Shown here in pieces: positions 47,926-59,742 of a stretch of DNA of 64,000 nt; position 1 is the stretch's first letter, and each line of letters opens with the position of its first letter. A model generated the notes under the pieces. It worked only from the letters and a program-made list of their open reading frames with translations. It was not told where the DNA came from and did no database searches. Location of the stretch: NCBI RefSeq assembly GCF_013409255.1, contig NZ_JACCAS010000001.1, forward strand, positions 1,984,001 to 2,048,000. The letters run 5' to 3'. This DNA is from Paraburkholderia bryophila (lineage in GTDB: Bacteria; Pseudomonadota; Gammaproteobacteria; Burkholderiales; Burkholderiaceae). The position numbers and the translations under genes were made by a program.

Positions 47926-50217
47926 ATGGCAACCGCACACAATCTGGGCTTCCCCCGCATCGGCGCGAAGCGCGAACTGAAATTCGCGCTGGAATCCTAC
48001 TGGAAAGGCGAGTCCTCGCTCGACGATCTGAAGTCGCTGGGCGCGCAATTGCGTCAACGTCACTGGGCGCACCAGGCCGACCTCGGCTTCGCCGCCGCCG
48101 GTGATTTCGCGTTCTACGATCAGGTGCTGGACATGAGCTTCACGCTGGGCAACCTGCCGGAGCGCGTGCAAGGTTTCCACGGCGATACGCTCGACAACGC
48201 TTTCCGTGTCGCGCGCGGTCGTTCGGCCAAGGGCGCCGAAGACCACAGCGCGTGCTGCGGCGGCGTCGCGGCCGGCGAGATGACCAAGTGGTTCGACACC
48301 AACTACCACTTCATCGTCCCCGAGTTCAGCGCGAGCACGGCATTCAAGCTCGATCCGTCGCGTCTGCTGGACCAACTCGCCGAAGCCCGCGCGCAAGGCG
48401 TCAAGGTCAAGCCGGTGATCGTCGGCCCGGTGACGTATCTGGCGCTCGGCAAGGCCAAGGACGATTCCGACAAGCTCGCCCTGTTGCCGCGCTTGCTGCC
48501 GGTCTATGCCGAACTGCTGGCCACGCTGGCCGCGCAAGGCGTCGAATGGGTGCAGATCGACGAACCGATCCTGGTGACCGAACTTTCCGCCGAATGGCAA
48601 CAGGCCGTCGACACCGCGTACCAGGCGCTCGCCAACGGCAAGGTCAAGCTGTTGCTCGCCACCTACTTCGGCCAGTTGCTCGGCAACCTGCCGCTCGTCT
48701 GCAAGCTGCCGGTGCAAGGTCTGCATCTGGATGCGATCAACGCCCGTGCCGAAGTCGCCGCCGTGATCGCTCAATTGCCGCAAGACCGCGTGCTGTCGCT
48801 GGGCGTGATCAACGGCCGCAACATCTGGAAGACCGATCTGGCGAGCGTGCTCGACTGGCTCGAACCGGTCGCGCAGCAACTGGGCGAACGGCTGTGGATC
48901 GCGCCGTCGTGCTCGCTGCTGCATGTGCCGGTGGATCTGGAAAGCGAACAGAAGCTGGATGCTGAAGTCCGCTCGTGGCTCGCTTTCGCGCTGCAGAAGC
49001 TGGGTGAACTGAAGGTGCTGGCCATCGCGCTGAATCAAGGCCGCGACGCGGTCAAGACCGAGCTGGCCGCCAACCGCGCCGCCATCGCCGCACGCCGCGC
49101 TTCGCCGCGCGTCAACAACCCGGCGGTCAAGGCAGCGCTCGCGAAAATCAACCCGGCGCTCGGCCAACGCAAAAACGCTTACCCGGCGCGTGCCGACAAG
49201 CAGGCCGCGTTGCTGAAGCTGCCGGCGTACCCGACCACGACGATCGGCTCGTTCCCGCAGACCGGCGAAATCCGCCAGGCGCGCAGCCAGTTCAAAAGCG
49301 GCGCGCTCGACGAAGCCGGCTACAAGACCGCGATGCGCGCCGAGATCGAACGCAGCGTGCGCGAGCAGGAAGCGTTGGGCCTCGACGTCCTGGTGCACGG
49401 CGAAGCGGAACGTAACGACATGGTCGAATACTTCGGCGAACAGCTCGACGGCTACGCGTTCAGCCAGTTCGGCTGGGTGCAGTCGTACGGCTCGCGTTGC
49501 GTGAAGCCGCCTGTCCTGTTCGGCGACATCAGCCGTCCGAAGGCGATGACGGTCGAATGGATCAAGTACGCGCAGTCGCTCACCAACAAGCCGATGAAGG
49601 GCATGCTGACCGGTCCGGTCACGATCCTGAACTGGTCGTTCGTGCGTGACGATCAGCCGCGTTCGGTGTCGTGCTACCAGTTGGCGCTGGCGATCCGCGA
49701 AGAAGTGATCGACCTCGAAAAGGCCGGCGTGCGCGTGATCCAGATCGACGAAGCCGCCTTGCGCGAAGGCTTGCCGCTACGTCAGGCGCAGTGGCAGGAA
49801 TACCTCGACTGGGCGGTGGAATCGTTCCGCATCACGGCGAACGGCGTGGACGACGAAACGCAGATCCACACCCATATGTGCTATTCGGAGTTCAACGACA
49901 TCATCGCGTCGATCGCCGACATGGACGCCGACGTGATCACGATCGAGACCTCGCGCTCGGACATGGAGCTGCTCGACGCGTTCGACCACTTCAACTATCC
50001 GAACGAAATCGGCCCGGGCGTGTACGACATTCACTCGCCGAACATCCCGACTCAGGAGCACATCGTGCAACTGATGAAGAAGGCCGCTGAGCGCATTCCG
50101 GCGCAGCGCCTGTGGGTGAATCCGGACTGCGGTCTGAAGACGCGTCAGTGGGAAGAGGTGCTTCCCGCGCTGACCAACATGGTCGCGGCTGCGAAAACGC
50201 TGCGCGCCGCTTCGTAA
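47926..50217 (+). CDS. metE: Cobalamin-independent methionine synthase
   Basis: 763 aa, the expected two-barrel enzyme that transfers the methyl of methyl-tetrahydrofolate triglutamate to homocysteine. The N-terminal barrel starts [17 protein letters not shown]. The C-terminal half has TTIGSFPQT near residue 440 and the zinc site: HMCYSEF (His, Cys), ITIETSRS (Glu) and NPDCGLKTR (Cys). ATG at 47926 follows AAGG. A GC-rich hairpin follows the stop. Confidence 0.98.
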   Translation: MATAHNLGFPRIGAKRELKFALESYWKGESSLDDLKSLGAQLRQRHWAHQADLGFAAAGDFAFYDQVLDMSFTLGNLPERVQGFHGDTLDNAFRVARGRSAKGAEDHSACCGGVAAGEMTKWFDTNYHFIVPEFSASTAFKLDPSRLLDQLAEARAQGVKVKPVIVGPVTYLALGKAKDDSDKLALLPRLLPVYAELLATLAAQGVEWVQIDEPILVTELSAEWQQAVDTAYQALANGKVKLLLATYFGQLLGNLPLVCKLPVQGLHLDAINARAEVAAVIAQLPQDRVLSLGVINGRNIWKTDLASVLDWLEPVAQQLGERLWIAPSCSLLHVPVDLESEQKLDAEVRSWLAFALQKLGELKVLAIALNQGRDAVKTELAANRAAIAARRASPRVNNPAVKAALAKINPALGQRKNAYPARADKQAALLKLPAYPTTTIGSFPQTGEIRQARSQFKSGALDEAGYKTAMRAEIERSVREQEALGLDVLVHGEAERNDMVEYFGEQLDGYAFSQFGWVQSYGSRCVKPPVLFGDISRPKAMTVEWIKYAQSLTNKPMKGMLTGPVTILNWSFVRDDQPRSVSCYQLALAIREEVIDLEKAGVRVIQIDEAALREGLPLRQAQWQEYLDWAVESFRITANGVDDETQIHTHMCYSEFNDIIASIADMDADVITIETSRSDMELLDAFDHFNYPNEIGPGVYDIHSPNIPTQEHIVQLMKKAAERIPAQRLWVNPDCGLKTRQWEEVLPALTNMVAAAKTLRAAS

Positions 50218-50242
50218 GCCACACAATCTTTCTGCTCCCCAG

Positions 50243-50276
50243 GTTGCGCGCCGGCTCTATCCAGCCGGCGCGCAAC
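50243..50276 (+). terminator. Hairpin downstream of metE
   Basis: A perfect 14-base-pair stem (arm GTTGCGCGCCGGCT) with a 6-base loop, 25 bases past the metE stop. There is no T tract, so it may act as an intrinsic terminator of the GC-rich kind or stabilise the mRNA 3' end between convergent genes. Confidence 0.55.
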
Positions 50277-50315
50277 GCCGTGCATCGCTCGTACTGCCCG
50301 CCTCACGCACCCACC

Positions 50316-51089
50316 TTACGCGCCCACCTTCAACAACACCGCATCGTTGCGGTACAGATCCGGAAACATCGTCTTCAACGCCGTCACTTTCGGCATATCG
50401 TTGATCGCGATATACGGGTAATCCGGATGCAGTGCGAGGAAATTCTGGTGATAGTTCTCCGCCGGATAGAAACCCTTGAAGTCCTCCACCCGCGTCACGA
50501 CCGGGCCTGAAAACACATGCGCTCTATCGAGCTGCGCGATATAAGCCTGCGCGACGCTGCGTTGCTGTGCATCGGCGGGGAAAATCGCCGAGCGATATTG
50601 CGTGCCGTGATCGGGGCCCTGGTAATTCAGCTCGGTCGGATTGTGCGCGACCGAAAAGAAAATCTGCAGCAGACGGCCGTAGCTGATCTGCGTCGGGTCG
50701 TAGGTGATCTGCACGGACTCCGCGTGCCCGGTGTCGCCCTCGCTGACGGTTTCGTATTGCGCCGTGCCGGCCGCGCCGCCGGTATAACCCGAGGCCACCT
50801 GCTTCACGCCGCGAACGTGTTCGAACACGCCCTGCACGCCCCAGAAGCAACCGCCCGCGAACACCGCGGTTTCGCTATGCGCGGCGCCGGCTTTTTCGTC
50901 CTGTACGGGCGCCGGAATTTTGGTCACCGGTTCGGCGGAATGCGCGACGTGCTGCACGGCGAACACGCTCGCCACCAGCGCGGCGCAGATCGCCAGTCCG
51001 CCGAAAGGCGAGCGCTTACGCAACGAGGATGAGGATGAGGATGAGGATGAGGACGACGACCGCAACTGACTGCTCGATTTCGTATGCAT
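50316..51089 (-). CDS. msrA: Exported peptide methionine sulfoxide reductase MsrA
   Basis: A 257-aa protein. MsrA core starts with AVFAGGCFWGVQGVFEHVRGV, where the Cys is the catalytic residue, and QYRSAIFPADAQQRS is a further conserved block. The N-terminus is unusual: a poly-Ser run of about 12 residues, RKR, a hydrophobic stretch (FGGLAICAALVASVFAVQHV) and an AHSA cleavage-like site, so the enzyme should be exported to the periplasm. It lies 50 bases after the DipZ-type gene, whose thioredoxin domain could supply electrons. Confidence 0.88.
   Translation of the reverse strand: MHTKSSSQLRSSSSSSSSSSSSLRKRSPFGGLAICAALVASVFAVQHVAHSAEPVTKIPAPVQDEKAGAAHSETAVFAGGCFWGVQGVFEHVRGVKQVASGYTGGAAGTAQYETVSEGDTGHAESVQITYDPTQISYGRLLQIFFSVAHNPTELNYQGPDHGTQYRSAIFPADAQQRSVAQAYIAQLDRAHVFSGPVVTRVEDFKGFYPAENYHQNFLALHPDYPYIAINDMPKVTALKTMFPDLYRNDAVLLKVGA
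51025..51048. repeat. Hexanucleotide repeat (GAGGAT)4 in msrA
   Basis: Four perfect GAGGAT units, followed by GAGGAC, code part of the poly-Ser run before the signal sequence. In-frame change would alter only serine number. Confidence 0.9.
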
Positions 51090-51139
51090 GATGTCCAGCC
51101 TTCAAAGAATGAATGATCGATTAACGCCGTGCGGCCCGT

Positions 51140-53071
<1,932 letters not shown>

Positions 53072-53335
53072 GTCGGTTCCGGGCGTGGTTCGTGGATCGT
53101 TCAGGTCAGGGGGTCAGGCTGAAACGATCCGGATTTGAGGAAGACGATTTGAGAAACATGAGCGCATCGTAGTGCGCAAGCGGTGTCGAAGTCCTCACAG
53201 AAAGTTAAATTAAATGTGATAACTCACTGCCCGGAAATTTTGCACAATGACGCAACGGCCCGCTTTGCGGCGGCCCTTGCCGTCTCACCCGCCAAGCCAC
53301 GTCCCATCAGCGTTTGACAAGCCTCCACGAGCCCC

Positions 53336-54082
53336 ATGGACCATCCGAAACGCATCCTGATCGTCGAAGACGACGTCGACATCGCCAACGTGCTGAGTCT
53401 GCATCTGCGCGACGAACGTTACGAAGTCGTGCATAGCGCGGACGGCAACGAAGGCCTACGGCTGCTCGAACAAGGCGGCTGGGACGCGCTGATCCTCGAT
53501 CTGATGCTGCCGGGCGTCGACGGTCTGGAAATCTGCCGGCGTGCCCGCGCGATGACGCGTTACACGCCGATCATCATCACCAGCGCCCGTTCGAGCGAGG
53601 TGCACCGGATTCTCGGCCTGGAACTGGGCGCCGACGACTACCTCGCCAAACCGTTCTCGGTGCTCGAACTGGTGGCGCGCGTAAAGGCCTTGCTGCGGCG
53701 CGTCGAAGCAATGGCGAAAGATTCGCGCATCGACGCGGGCAGCTTGCAGATCGCCGGCCTGACGATCGATCCGCTGACGCGCGAGGCGCGCGTCGACGGC
53801 AAGCCGATCGAATTGACGCCGCGCGAGTTCGACCTGCTGTATTACTTCGCGCAGCATCCCGGCAAGGTGTTCTCGCGAATGGACCTGCTCAATGCCATCT
53901 GGGGCTATCAGCACGAGGGTTACGAACACACCGTGAATACCCACATCAACCGGCTGCGCGCGAAGATCGAAGCCGATCCGGCGCAGCCCGAACGCATCAT
54001 GACCGTGTGGGGCCGCGGCTACAAACTCGCGGCGCCGGGCGAGTGGCCCGCGCCCGCACCATCACGAACGGACACGCCGTGA
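53336..54082 (+). CDS. OmpR/PhoB-family response regulator
   Basis: A 248-aa two-component regulator. The receiver has IVEDDVD near the N-terminus, the phosphoacceptor in LILDLMLPGVDGLE (Asp near residue 58) and the Lys of YLAKPFS near 106. The C-terminal winged helix has ELTPREFDLLYYFAQHPGKVFSR and a typical HINRLRAKIE end. It is divergent from dipZ-msrA across a 264-base gap, so it may control them. The stop overlaps the sensor kinase start as GTGA. Confidence 0.93.
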   Translation: MDHPKRILIVEDDVDIANVLSLHLRDERYEVVHSADGNEGLRLLEQGGWDALILDLMLPGVDGLEICRRARAMTRYTPIIITSARSSEVHRILGLELGADDYLAKPFSVLELVARVKALLRRVEAMAKDSRIDAGSLQIAGLTIDPLTREARVDGKPIELTPREFDLLYYFAQHPGKVFSRMDLLNAIWGYQHEGYEHTVNTHINRLRAKIEADPAQPERIMTVWGRGYKLAAPGEWPAPAPSRTDTP

Positions 54083-55569
54083 ATCTGACACTCACCCAAC
54101 GGCTCGCCATCGTTTTCTCCGCGCTGCTGCTTGCATGCTGCGGGGCGTCGGCGTGGCTGCAGATCCGCTCGAGCGATCTGCATGAGAAGGAGGTCGTGCA
54201 GAGCCTGTCGAAGAGTCTCGCCGACCATATCGCGCACCGCGCCACGCTGATGGACGCGAACGGTTTGCGGCCCGACGCCGTGCGGCAATTGTTCGGTCAG
54301 TTGATGGCGGTGAACCCGAGCGTCGAGGTGTATCTGCTCGACAACGCCGGCAATATCAAAGGCGACGATGCGCCCGTGGGCCACGTCAAGCGTGAACGCG
54401 TGGATCTCACGCCGATCCGGCAATTCATCGCGGGCGACGCGCTGCCGATTCTCGGCGACGATCCGCGCAGCGTCGACGGTAGAAAGGTGTTTAGCGCCGC
54501 GCCGCTGCAATTGAGCGGTCAGCAACCGTCCGGCTATATCTACGTGGTGCTGCTCGGCGAAGAACACGACGCGCTGGCCGCGCGCGTGGCCGCCAGCTCC
54601 GTGTTGCGCAATACGTTGTGGTCGATGGCGCTGGTCGCGCTGCTGGGTCTGCTGGCGGGTCTGACGGCGTTCGGTCTGATCACGCGGCCGCTGCGCCGCC
54701 TCACCGAAGCCATGCGCCGCTTCGACGCGGACGGCGAACCGGATACGCAGCCGCACGTGCCGCGTTCGTCACCGGCGGGACGGCGCGACGAAATCGCCGT
54801 GCTCGAAGCCACCTTCGCGCAGATGGCGGATCGCATCGGCGAGCAGTGGCGTGCGCTGACGCGCCAGGATCAGCAGCGGCGTGAACTGATCGCGAATATT
54901 TCGCATGACCTGCGCACGCCGCTGACGTCGCTGCACGGCTATCTGGAGACGCTGTCGCTGAAGTCCGATACGCTCGGCGAAACGGAACGCAAACGCTATC
55001 TGGCGATCGCGCTCGCGCAAAGCGTGAAGGTCGGGCGGCTCGCGCAGTCGTTATTCGAACTGGCGCGGCTCGAACACGGCAACGTGCAACTCACGCTCGA
55101 ACAGTTCTCGCTGGTCGATCTGGTGCAGGACGTGTTCCAGAAATTCGAGTTGTCGGCCGAGGCGCGGCAGATCCAGTTGCGCGCGGACATTCCCGCGCGC
55201 TTGCCGGCCATCTGCGCCGATCTGGGGATGATCGAGCGCGTGCTGACGAACCTGCTCGACAACGCGATTCGCCACACGCCCGCGCACGGTAGCGTCGACA
55301 TCGTGCTCGCGCATAAGGACGGCAAGGTGGCGGTTACGCTTAGCGATACCGGTCCCGGCATTCCCGTCGAACAGCGCGACGCGCTGTTCGAACGGCCGTT
55401 CAACGCCGGTGGTGCGCATCAGGGCGGTGGACTCGGTTTGTTGATCGTCAGACGCATGCTGGAGCTGCATCACAGCCGCATCCGTTTGCTCGATCAGCCG
55501 ACAACGGGCACGACGTTCTATTTCGAGCTGCCCACGGCGGCCAGCGTGCCGACGACGCTCGCAGTCTGA
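54079..55569 (+). CDS. Sensor histidine kinase
   Basis: A 496-aa kinase starting at GTG 54079. It has two transmembrane segments (about 9-27 and 175-197) around a periplasmic sensor domain, then HAMP (TRPLRRLTEAMRRFDADGE), the DHp helix with phospho-His in ANISHDLRTPLTSLHGYLETL split at the H-box, and the ATPase with NLLDNAIRHTP (N box), DTGPGIP (G1) and GGGLGLLIV (G2). The ligand is unknown. Its partner regulator overlaps the start. Confidence 0.93.
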   Translation: MNLTLTQRLAIVFSALLLACCGASAWLQIRSSDLHEKEVVQSLSKSLADHIAHRATLMDANGLRPDAVRQLFGQLMAVNPSVEVYLLDNAGNIKGDDAPVGHVKRERVDLTPIRQFIAGDALPILGDDPRSVDGRKVFSAAPLQLSGQQPSGYIYVVLLGEEHDALAARVAASSVLRNTLWSMALVALLGLLAGLTAFGLITRPLRRLTEAMRRFDADGEPDTQPHVPRSSPAGRRDEIAVLEATFAQMADRIGEQWRALTRQDQQRRELIANISHDLRTPLTSLHGYLETLSLKSDTLGETERKRYLAIALAQSVKVGRLAQSLFELARLEHGNVQLTLEQFSLVDLVQDVFQKFELSAEARQIQLRADIPARLPAICADLGMIERVLTNLLDNAIRHTPAHGSVDIVLAHKDGKVAVTLSDTGPGIPVEQRDALFERPFNAGGAHQGGGLGLLIVRRMLELHHSRIRLLDQPTTGTTFYFELPTAASVPTTLAV

Positions 55570-55625
55570 CAAGGCGTTTCGTCAGTGCATCAGCGCACGA
55601 CGCACCCTGCGCGGATTCACACGCT

Positions 55626-56285
55626 TTAGACCAGCAAATCCTCGTAGAACGCGCCGAACGGCCGCGTCGGATGAGCCAGTTGAATTTCGAGGATCCATAG
55701 CCCGGCGTCGGGACACTCAGCGAAGTCGCCAAGGTTACCGGCTTTGTAAATCGCATGCGGGAAGTCGCACACACGGTGCCCTTTGATATCCAGATTCAGC
55801 CGCCAGCCGAGCGCCTCGGCGCGCTGCGCCGCGAAGTCGTACAGTGCCGCGCCACTCGCGCGAGTCGAACGCCAGTGATGCTCGACTTCGTCGAATAGCG
55901 TTTTCGCCGCGTCGGCGCACGCGTTCATTTCCGTGTCGTTGCCGACCACGAAAGTCGCGCCCGCGTCGCCTTCATGGCCGTCCCACACCACGCCCAGATC
56001 GACGAAGAAAATATCGTCTTCCGCGAGTCGCGGGTCGCCGTCCGAGCGTTCCTTGAACATCTTCAACGTGTTCGCGCCGAAACGCACCAGCACGGGATGC
56101 CAGATCCGGTCCATGCCCAGTTCGCTCAACACGGTCTTGCATTCGGCCGTCGCTTCCGATTCGAGCATGCCCGGCCGCACCCGCTGCGCGAACTGGTCCA
56201 TGACCTCCCACGTTTTGCGCTGCGCGTATTTCATCGACTCGAGTACGTACTTGCTGCCGACGGCCTGCTTTGCTGCTGTGTCCAT
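55626..56285 (-). CDS. M24-family metallopeptidase-like protein
   Basis: A 219-aa protein of the pita-bread fold (methionine aminopeptidase/Xaa-Pro dipeptidase family), without the N-terminal creatinase domain. Metal ligands are visible: DLGVVWDGHEGDAG (two Asp), GHRVCDFPH (His), ILEIQL (Glu) and FYEDLL (Glu). The native substrate cannot be told; it may be a small aminopeptidase. It stands alone, convergent with the sensor kinase gene. Confidence 0.8.
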   Translation of the reverse strand: MDTAAKQAVGSKYVLESMKYAQRKTWEVMDQFAQRVRPGMLESEATAECKTVLSELGMDRIWHPVLVRFGANTLKMFKERSDGDPRLAEDDIFFVDLGVVWDGHEGDAGATFVVGNDTEMNACADAAKTLFDEVEHHWRSTRASGAALYDFAAQRAEALGWRLNLDIKGHRVCDFPHAIYKAGNLGDFAECPDAGLWILEIQLAHPTRPFGAFYEDLLV

Positions 56286-56410
56286 CCGCTCTCTCCGGTT
56301 ATATCCTTACGAATATAGCGAGAGGCCCGCGCGATGTCCACGTCCGTCTTCATCACGGTAAGATTGCTGTCCCACCCGATGACCGACGTCGCACGACGCC
56401 CACGCCCGCC

Positions 56411-56779
56411 ATGACCTTTTCCGAAAAGCTCTTTTCCTACGGCACGCTGCAACTCGAAGCGGTGCAGTTAGCCACCTTCAGCCGCAAGCTCGACGGTCAG
56501 GCTGACGACATGCCCGGCTTCTCGATGACTCTACTGAAGATCGAAGACGCCAGCGTGGTCGCGACCAGCGGCAAAACGCATCACCCGGTGGTGAGCTACA
56601 GCGGCAATCCCGCGGACAAGGTGAGGGGCACCGTCTTTTCGATCACGCCCGAAGAACTGGCGCAGGCGGATGCCTACGAAGTTTCGGACTATCGCCGCGA
56701 CCGGGTGACGCTGGCGTCGGGTGTGTCGGCGTGGGTTTATGTCGCGAACCATTCACCCGTGCCGCCAGCGGCGAAGTGA
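56411..56779 (+). CDS. Gamma-glutamylcyclotransferase (AIG2-like) family protein
   Basis: A 122-aa protein. FSYGTLQL near the N-terminus is the YGTL signature of the family, and FSITPEELAQADAYEVSDYRRDRVTL carries the acidic catalytic region with a conserved Tyr. Members remove gamma-glutamyl groups from peptides or amines. Beside an agmatine/putrescine operon a gamma-glutamylamine role is possible but unproven. ATG at 56411 is the first codon giving the proper fold. Confidence 0.8.
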   Translation: MTFSEKLFSYGTLQLEAVQLATFSRKLDGQADDMPGFSMTLLKIEDASVVATSGKTHHPVVSYSGNPADKVRGTVFSITPEELAQADAYEVSDYRRDRVTLASGVSAWVYVANHSPVPPAAK

Positions 56780-56833
56780 GCGCGCATTCAGATTCATTCA
56801 GCGCGCCCCGCCTCTGCTTGCAGCCGAGAACCT

Positions 56834-58369
56834 TTACGCCGGCAGTTCTCGCGTCGAGCAATGCACGCCACCGCCGCCCGATGCAATGCCGAGAATATCC
56901 ACCTGCACGATCGTGCGCGATCCGGCGTACGGACGAATAGTCGCGACCGCAGCCGCGTCCGCTGCGACGTCGTTGAATTTCGGCACGATGATCGCGCCGT
57001 TGCATTTGTAGAAGTTGATATAGCCGGCGGCAAAGTTCGTCATCTGTTTGTCGCTCAGCGTCACGCCGTTCGAGGTGCCGTAGTTGGTCGGCGCATTCAG
57101 CGGGATCAACGTGAGCGGCCGCCCTTTCGCGTCCGTTTGGCCCGCCAGGTTCCGGTAGTTGGCGGCCATCAGCGCCTGTTCTGCCGTCGAGTTGGCAGGA
57201 TCGGCCGCGTACGCGACCACGCCCGGCGCGAGGAATTTCGCGTAGAAATCGACGTGTCCGTTCGTGATGTCGGTTTCATTCGCCGGCGTTGCGGCGCCGC
57301 CTTGCGCGCCCACGCCCGCGCCGCGCGGATAGGTCGCCGTGCCCGGAATCCAGATGATCTTCTGCACGCCCAGCGTGCGTTGCAATTCAGCCAGCACGGT
57401 GGCTTTCGCGGTCGGCAACAGGGTCGCGTTAGCCATCACGCCATTCGGAATCGCGAAGAGTTGCGGGTTGCGATTGACGTGCAGTACCGCGGATTCCGTG
57501 AGAATCGCCGTAGCCTCGCCGTCGAATTCGATCGCGCCGCCTTCGAGCGTCAACGTGCTTTGAAGCAATTTCGCGTTGTTCGTCTGCGCCATCCACGCAG
57601 CGAGCGTGTGATCGTTCGCGAACGGCTGGAAGAATTTTCCCGCCTTCGATTTGTTGCTGCTTGCCGCGATCGAGGCCGGCACCGTCATCCCCGGGTTGAG
57701 GTTCGTGCTGTCCGTATTCGCGTTGCCCCAGCCGTTGAAGTTGAAGCTCACCGCGCACAAGGCATTGGCATTGCTCGTGTCCTTGACGAAAACGCAGCCG
57801 GTATCACGCGTCCAGAGATCGTTGAAGCCATTGGCGAGCACGACCAGCTTGACGCCGCCCACGCCGGCGCCGCGCGCCAGGTAGTTCGCGTGGAGCGTCG
57901 GATTCGCGCCGCTCGCCGTCGCCAGCAAGGTCTGCGCAATGCTCAGGTCGACCGGCAACACCAGCAGGTTGACCGCTTCATACGTGCCGATTGCTTTCGC
58001 TACGTCCATCAGATCGGCGCGCACCCGGTCGATGCCCGCGTCGGTGCTCTGCGCGGTGAGCGGCGCCCAGATGCCGTCGGCACCCGAGGCGAACGCCATA
58101 TACGTCGCCGTATGGGGTGAGTCCTCGCCCGGCATCAGATACGGCATTTGACTGGCTGTCGGCGGGTTACGCGAGGAGGTCGACGAAGGCGTCGATCCCG
58201 ACGAAGCGGGAGCCGATGCATCGCCGCCACTGCCGCCGCCGCAAGCCGCCAGCGTGCCGACCAGCGAGAAGCCCAACAACGACGCGGAACCTTGAATAAA
58301 ACGGCGACGCGTCAACGGCGTCCGCTGAACCGTTGCGTTCAACGCCGGATTGCGTTTGCTTTTTGCCAT
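56834..58369 (-). CDS. Agmatine deiminase-family protein with Tat lipoprotein signal
   Basis: A 511-aa guanidino-modifying enzyme. The N-terminus has twin arginines (LTRRRFIQGSASLLG, residues 19-33) and a lipobox LAAC at Cys 43, followed by a Gly/Ser-rich linker, so it looks like a Tat-exported lipoprotein. The enzyme fold follows with DLWTRDTGCVFV (catalytic Asp), ITNGHVDFYAKF (His/Asp) and the C-terminal GGGGVHCSTRELPA (nucleophilic Cys). It should hydrolyse agmatine or a peptidyl or free arginine derivative outside the cytoplasm. It is about 140 residues longer than the cytosolic copy, mainly from the tail and inserts. Confidence 0.85.
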   Translation of the reverse strand: MAKSKRNPALNATVQRTPLTRRRFIQGSASLLGFSLVGTLAACGGGSGGDASAPASSGSTPSSTSSRNPPTASQMPYLMPGEDSPHTATYMAFASGADGIWAPLTAQSTDAGIDRVRADLMDVAKAIGTYEAVNLLVLPVDLSIAQTLLATASGANPTLHANYLARGAGVGGVKLVVLANGFNDLWTRDTGCVFVKDTSNANALCAVSFNFNGWGNANTDSTNLNPGMTVPASIAASSNKSKAGKFFQPFANDHTLAAWMAQTNNAKLLQSTLTLEGGAIEFDGEATAILTESAVLHVNRNPQLFAIPNGVMANATLLPTAKATVLAELQRTLGVQKIIWIPGTATYPRGAGVGAQGGAATPANETDITNGHVDFYAKFLAPGVVAYAADPANSTAEQALMAANYRNLAGQTDAKGRPLTLIPLNAPTNYGTSNGVTLSDKQMTNFAAGYINFYKCNGAIIVPKFNDVAADAAAVATIRPYAGSRTIVQVDILGIASGGGGVHCSTRELPA

Positions 58370-58581
58370 GACTCTTTACCTGTTACTACTCGCGGCTTTC
58401 CATCAACGACGCGGCAATGTTTCGCTCGCGCGAAACGACCGCCGACAGTCCGCCCTGCCAGGACGTGAGTCCACGGCATACGGTCAATCGTGAGGAAAGC
58501 CAGATCAATGAACGGTCGAAGAATTCGACCACGAAGACGATCGCGAACGCGCCGCGCTTGCGCGGCGGCTCGCGAATCCAA

Positions 58582-59691
58582 TCAGCCGGGTTGCTGCTGC
58601 GTAGTGCAGTGAATGCCCCCGCCGCCTGCCGCCACGCCGTCGATATCGAGTTGAATCACGTCCCGTCCGGGAAACAGATCGACGAGAATATCGCGCGTAT
58701 TGCGGTCTGCTTTGCCGTCGCCGAACTGCGGTGCGATCACCGCGTGATTGCACACGTAGAAGTTGATGTACCCGGCCGCGAACTGATCGTTCTCATACTT
58801 GCGGCGCACGGTGGACGGTCCCGGCAGCACCACCACTTTCAACGCGCGGCCCTTAGCGTCGGTGGACTTGCGCAGGATCTCCAGATTGCGTTTCGTCACC
58901 GCGTGATCGTATGAAGACGGATCCGGATCGAGCCCGGCCACCACGACACCGGGGCTCGTAAAGCGCGCGTAGAAGTCGGTGTGGCCGTCGGTAATATCCT
59001 TGCCCGCAATGCCGGGCAGCCAGATGATTTTCTTCACGCCAAGCAGCCGCGACAATTCCGCCTCGCACTGCGCCTTGCTAACGCCCGGGTTGCGGTTGGC
59101 GTTGAGCACGCAGCTCTCGGTGATGATGGCCGTGCCCTCGCCGTCCACTTCGATACCGCCACCCTCCAGCACCAGGCGCGTCTCGACAAACTGCGCGCCG
59201 GTGCGGTGCGCGACGAGCTTCGCGACTTCCGCGTCCTGCTCGTGTTCCTGCTTATTGCCCCAACCGTTGAAGTTGAAGCCCACCGCGCCGAGCTGCCCCG
59301 TTGCGCTCTTGACGAACACCGGACCGGTATCGCGCATCCACAAATCGTCGATGCCTTGCGGCACCAGTTCGACCGACGCGCCGCACAGGCGCGCGGCGAT
59401 CTCGTGGTCTTCCTCGCGCACCAGCATTTTCACCGGCTCGTGCGCCGCGATGGCTTTGGCGATGCCCGCCAGGTTCTCTCTCACCACGGGCAGCAGTTTG
59501 CCGCCCCAGATGTCCTCGCTGGGACCGAACGCCATCCAGGTCGCGGCATGCGGGCCGCCTTCGTCTGGCATATGCCAGCCGTCGCTCTGCGCGAACGCGA
59601 GCTGGTTGAAGCCGCTACCCAGCGCGCCGGTGATCAGCGCGCCGCTCGAGGCCAACAGCCCCCGTTTCAGAAAATGACGTCTTGTCGTCAT
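58582..59691 (-). CDS. Tat-exported agmatine deiminase-family protein
   Basis: 369 aa from MTTRRHFLKRG at 59691. This is a textbook Tat signal: twin arginine, hydrophobic h-region (GLLASSGALITGALG) and an AFAQS cleavage site near residue 34. Catalytic motifs are WMRDTGPVFV, ITDGHTDFYARF and GGGIHCTTQQQPG with the Cys nucleophile. A periplasmic enzyme converting agmatine to N-carbamoylputrescine is the simplest reading. It is 52 bases after the potF-like gene. Confidence 0.88.
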   Translation of the reverse strand: MTTRRHFLKRGLLASSGALITGALGSGFNQLAFAQSDGWHMPDEGGPHAATWMAFGPSEDIWGGKLLPVVRENLAGIAKAIAAHEPVKMLVREEDHEIAARLCGASVELVPQGIDDLWMRDTGPVFVKSATGQLGAVGFNFNGWGNKQEHEQDAEVAKLVAHRTGAQFVETRLVLEGGGIEVDGEGTAIITESCVLNANRNPGVSKAQCEAELSRLLGVKKIIWLPGIAGKDITDGHTDFYARFTSPGVVVAGLDPDPSSYDHAVTKRNLEILRKSTDAKGRALKVVVLPGPSTVRRKYENDQFAAGYINFYVCNHAVIAPQFGDGKADRNTRDILVDLFPGRDVIQLDIDGVAAGGGGIHCTTQQQPG

Positions 59692-59742
59692 GTCAAACAC
59701 CTCATGCAAATCGGTAAAACGTGATGCGCCGCCCGAAGAACG

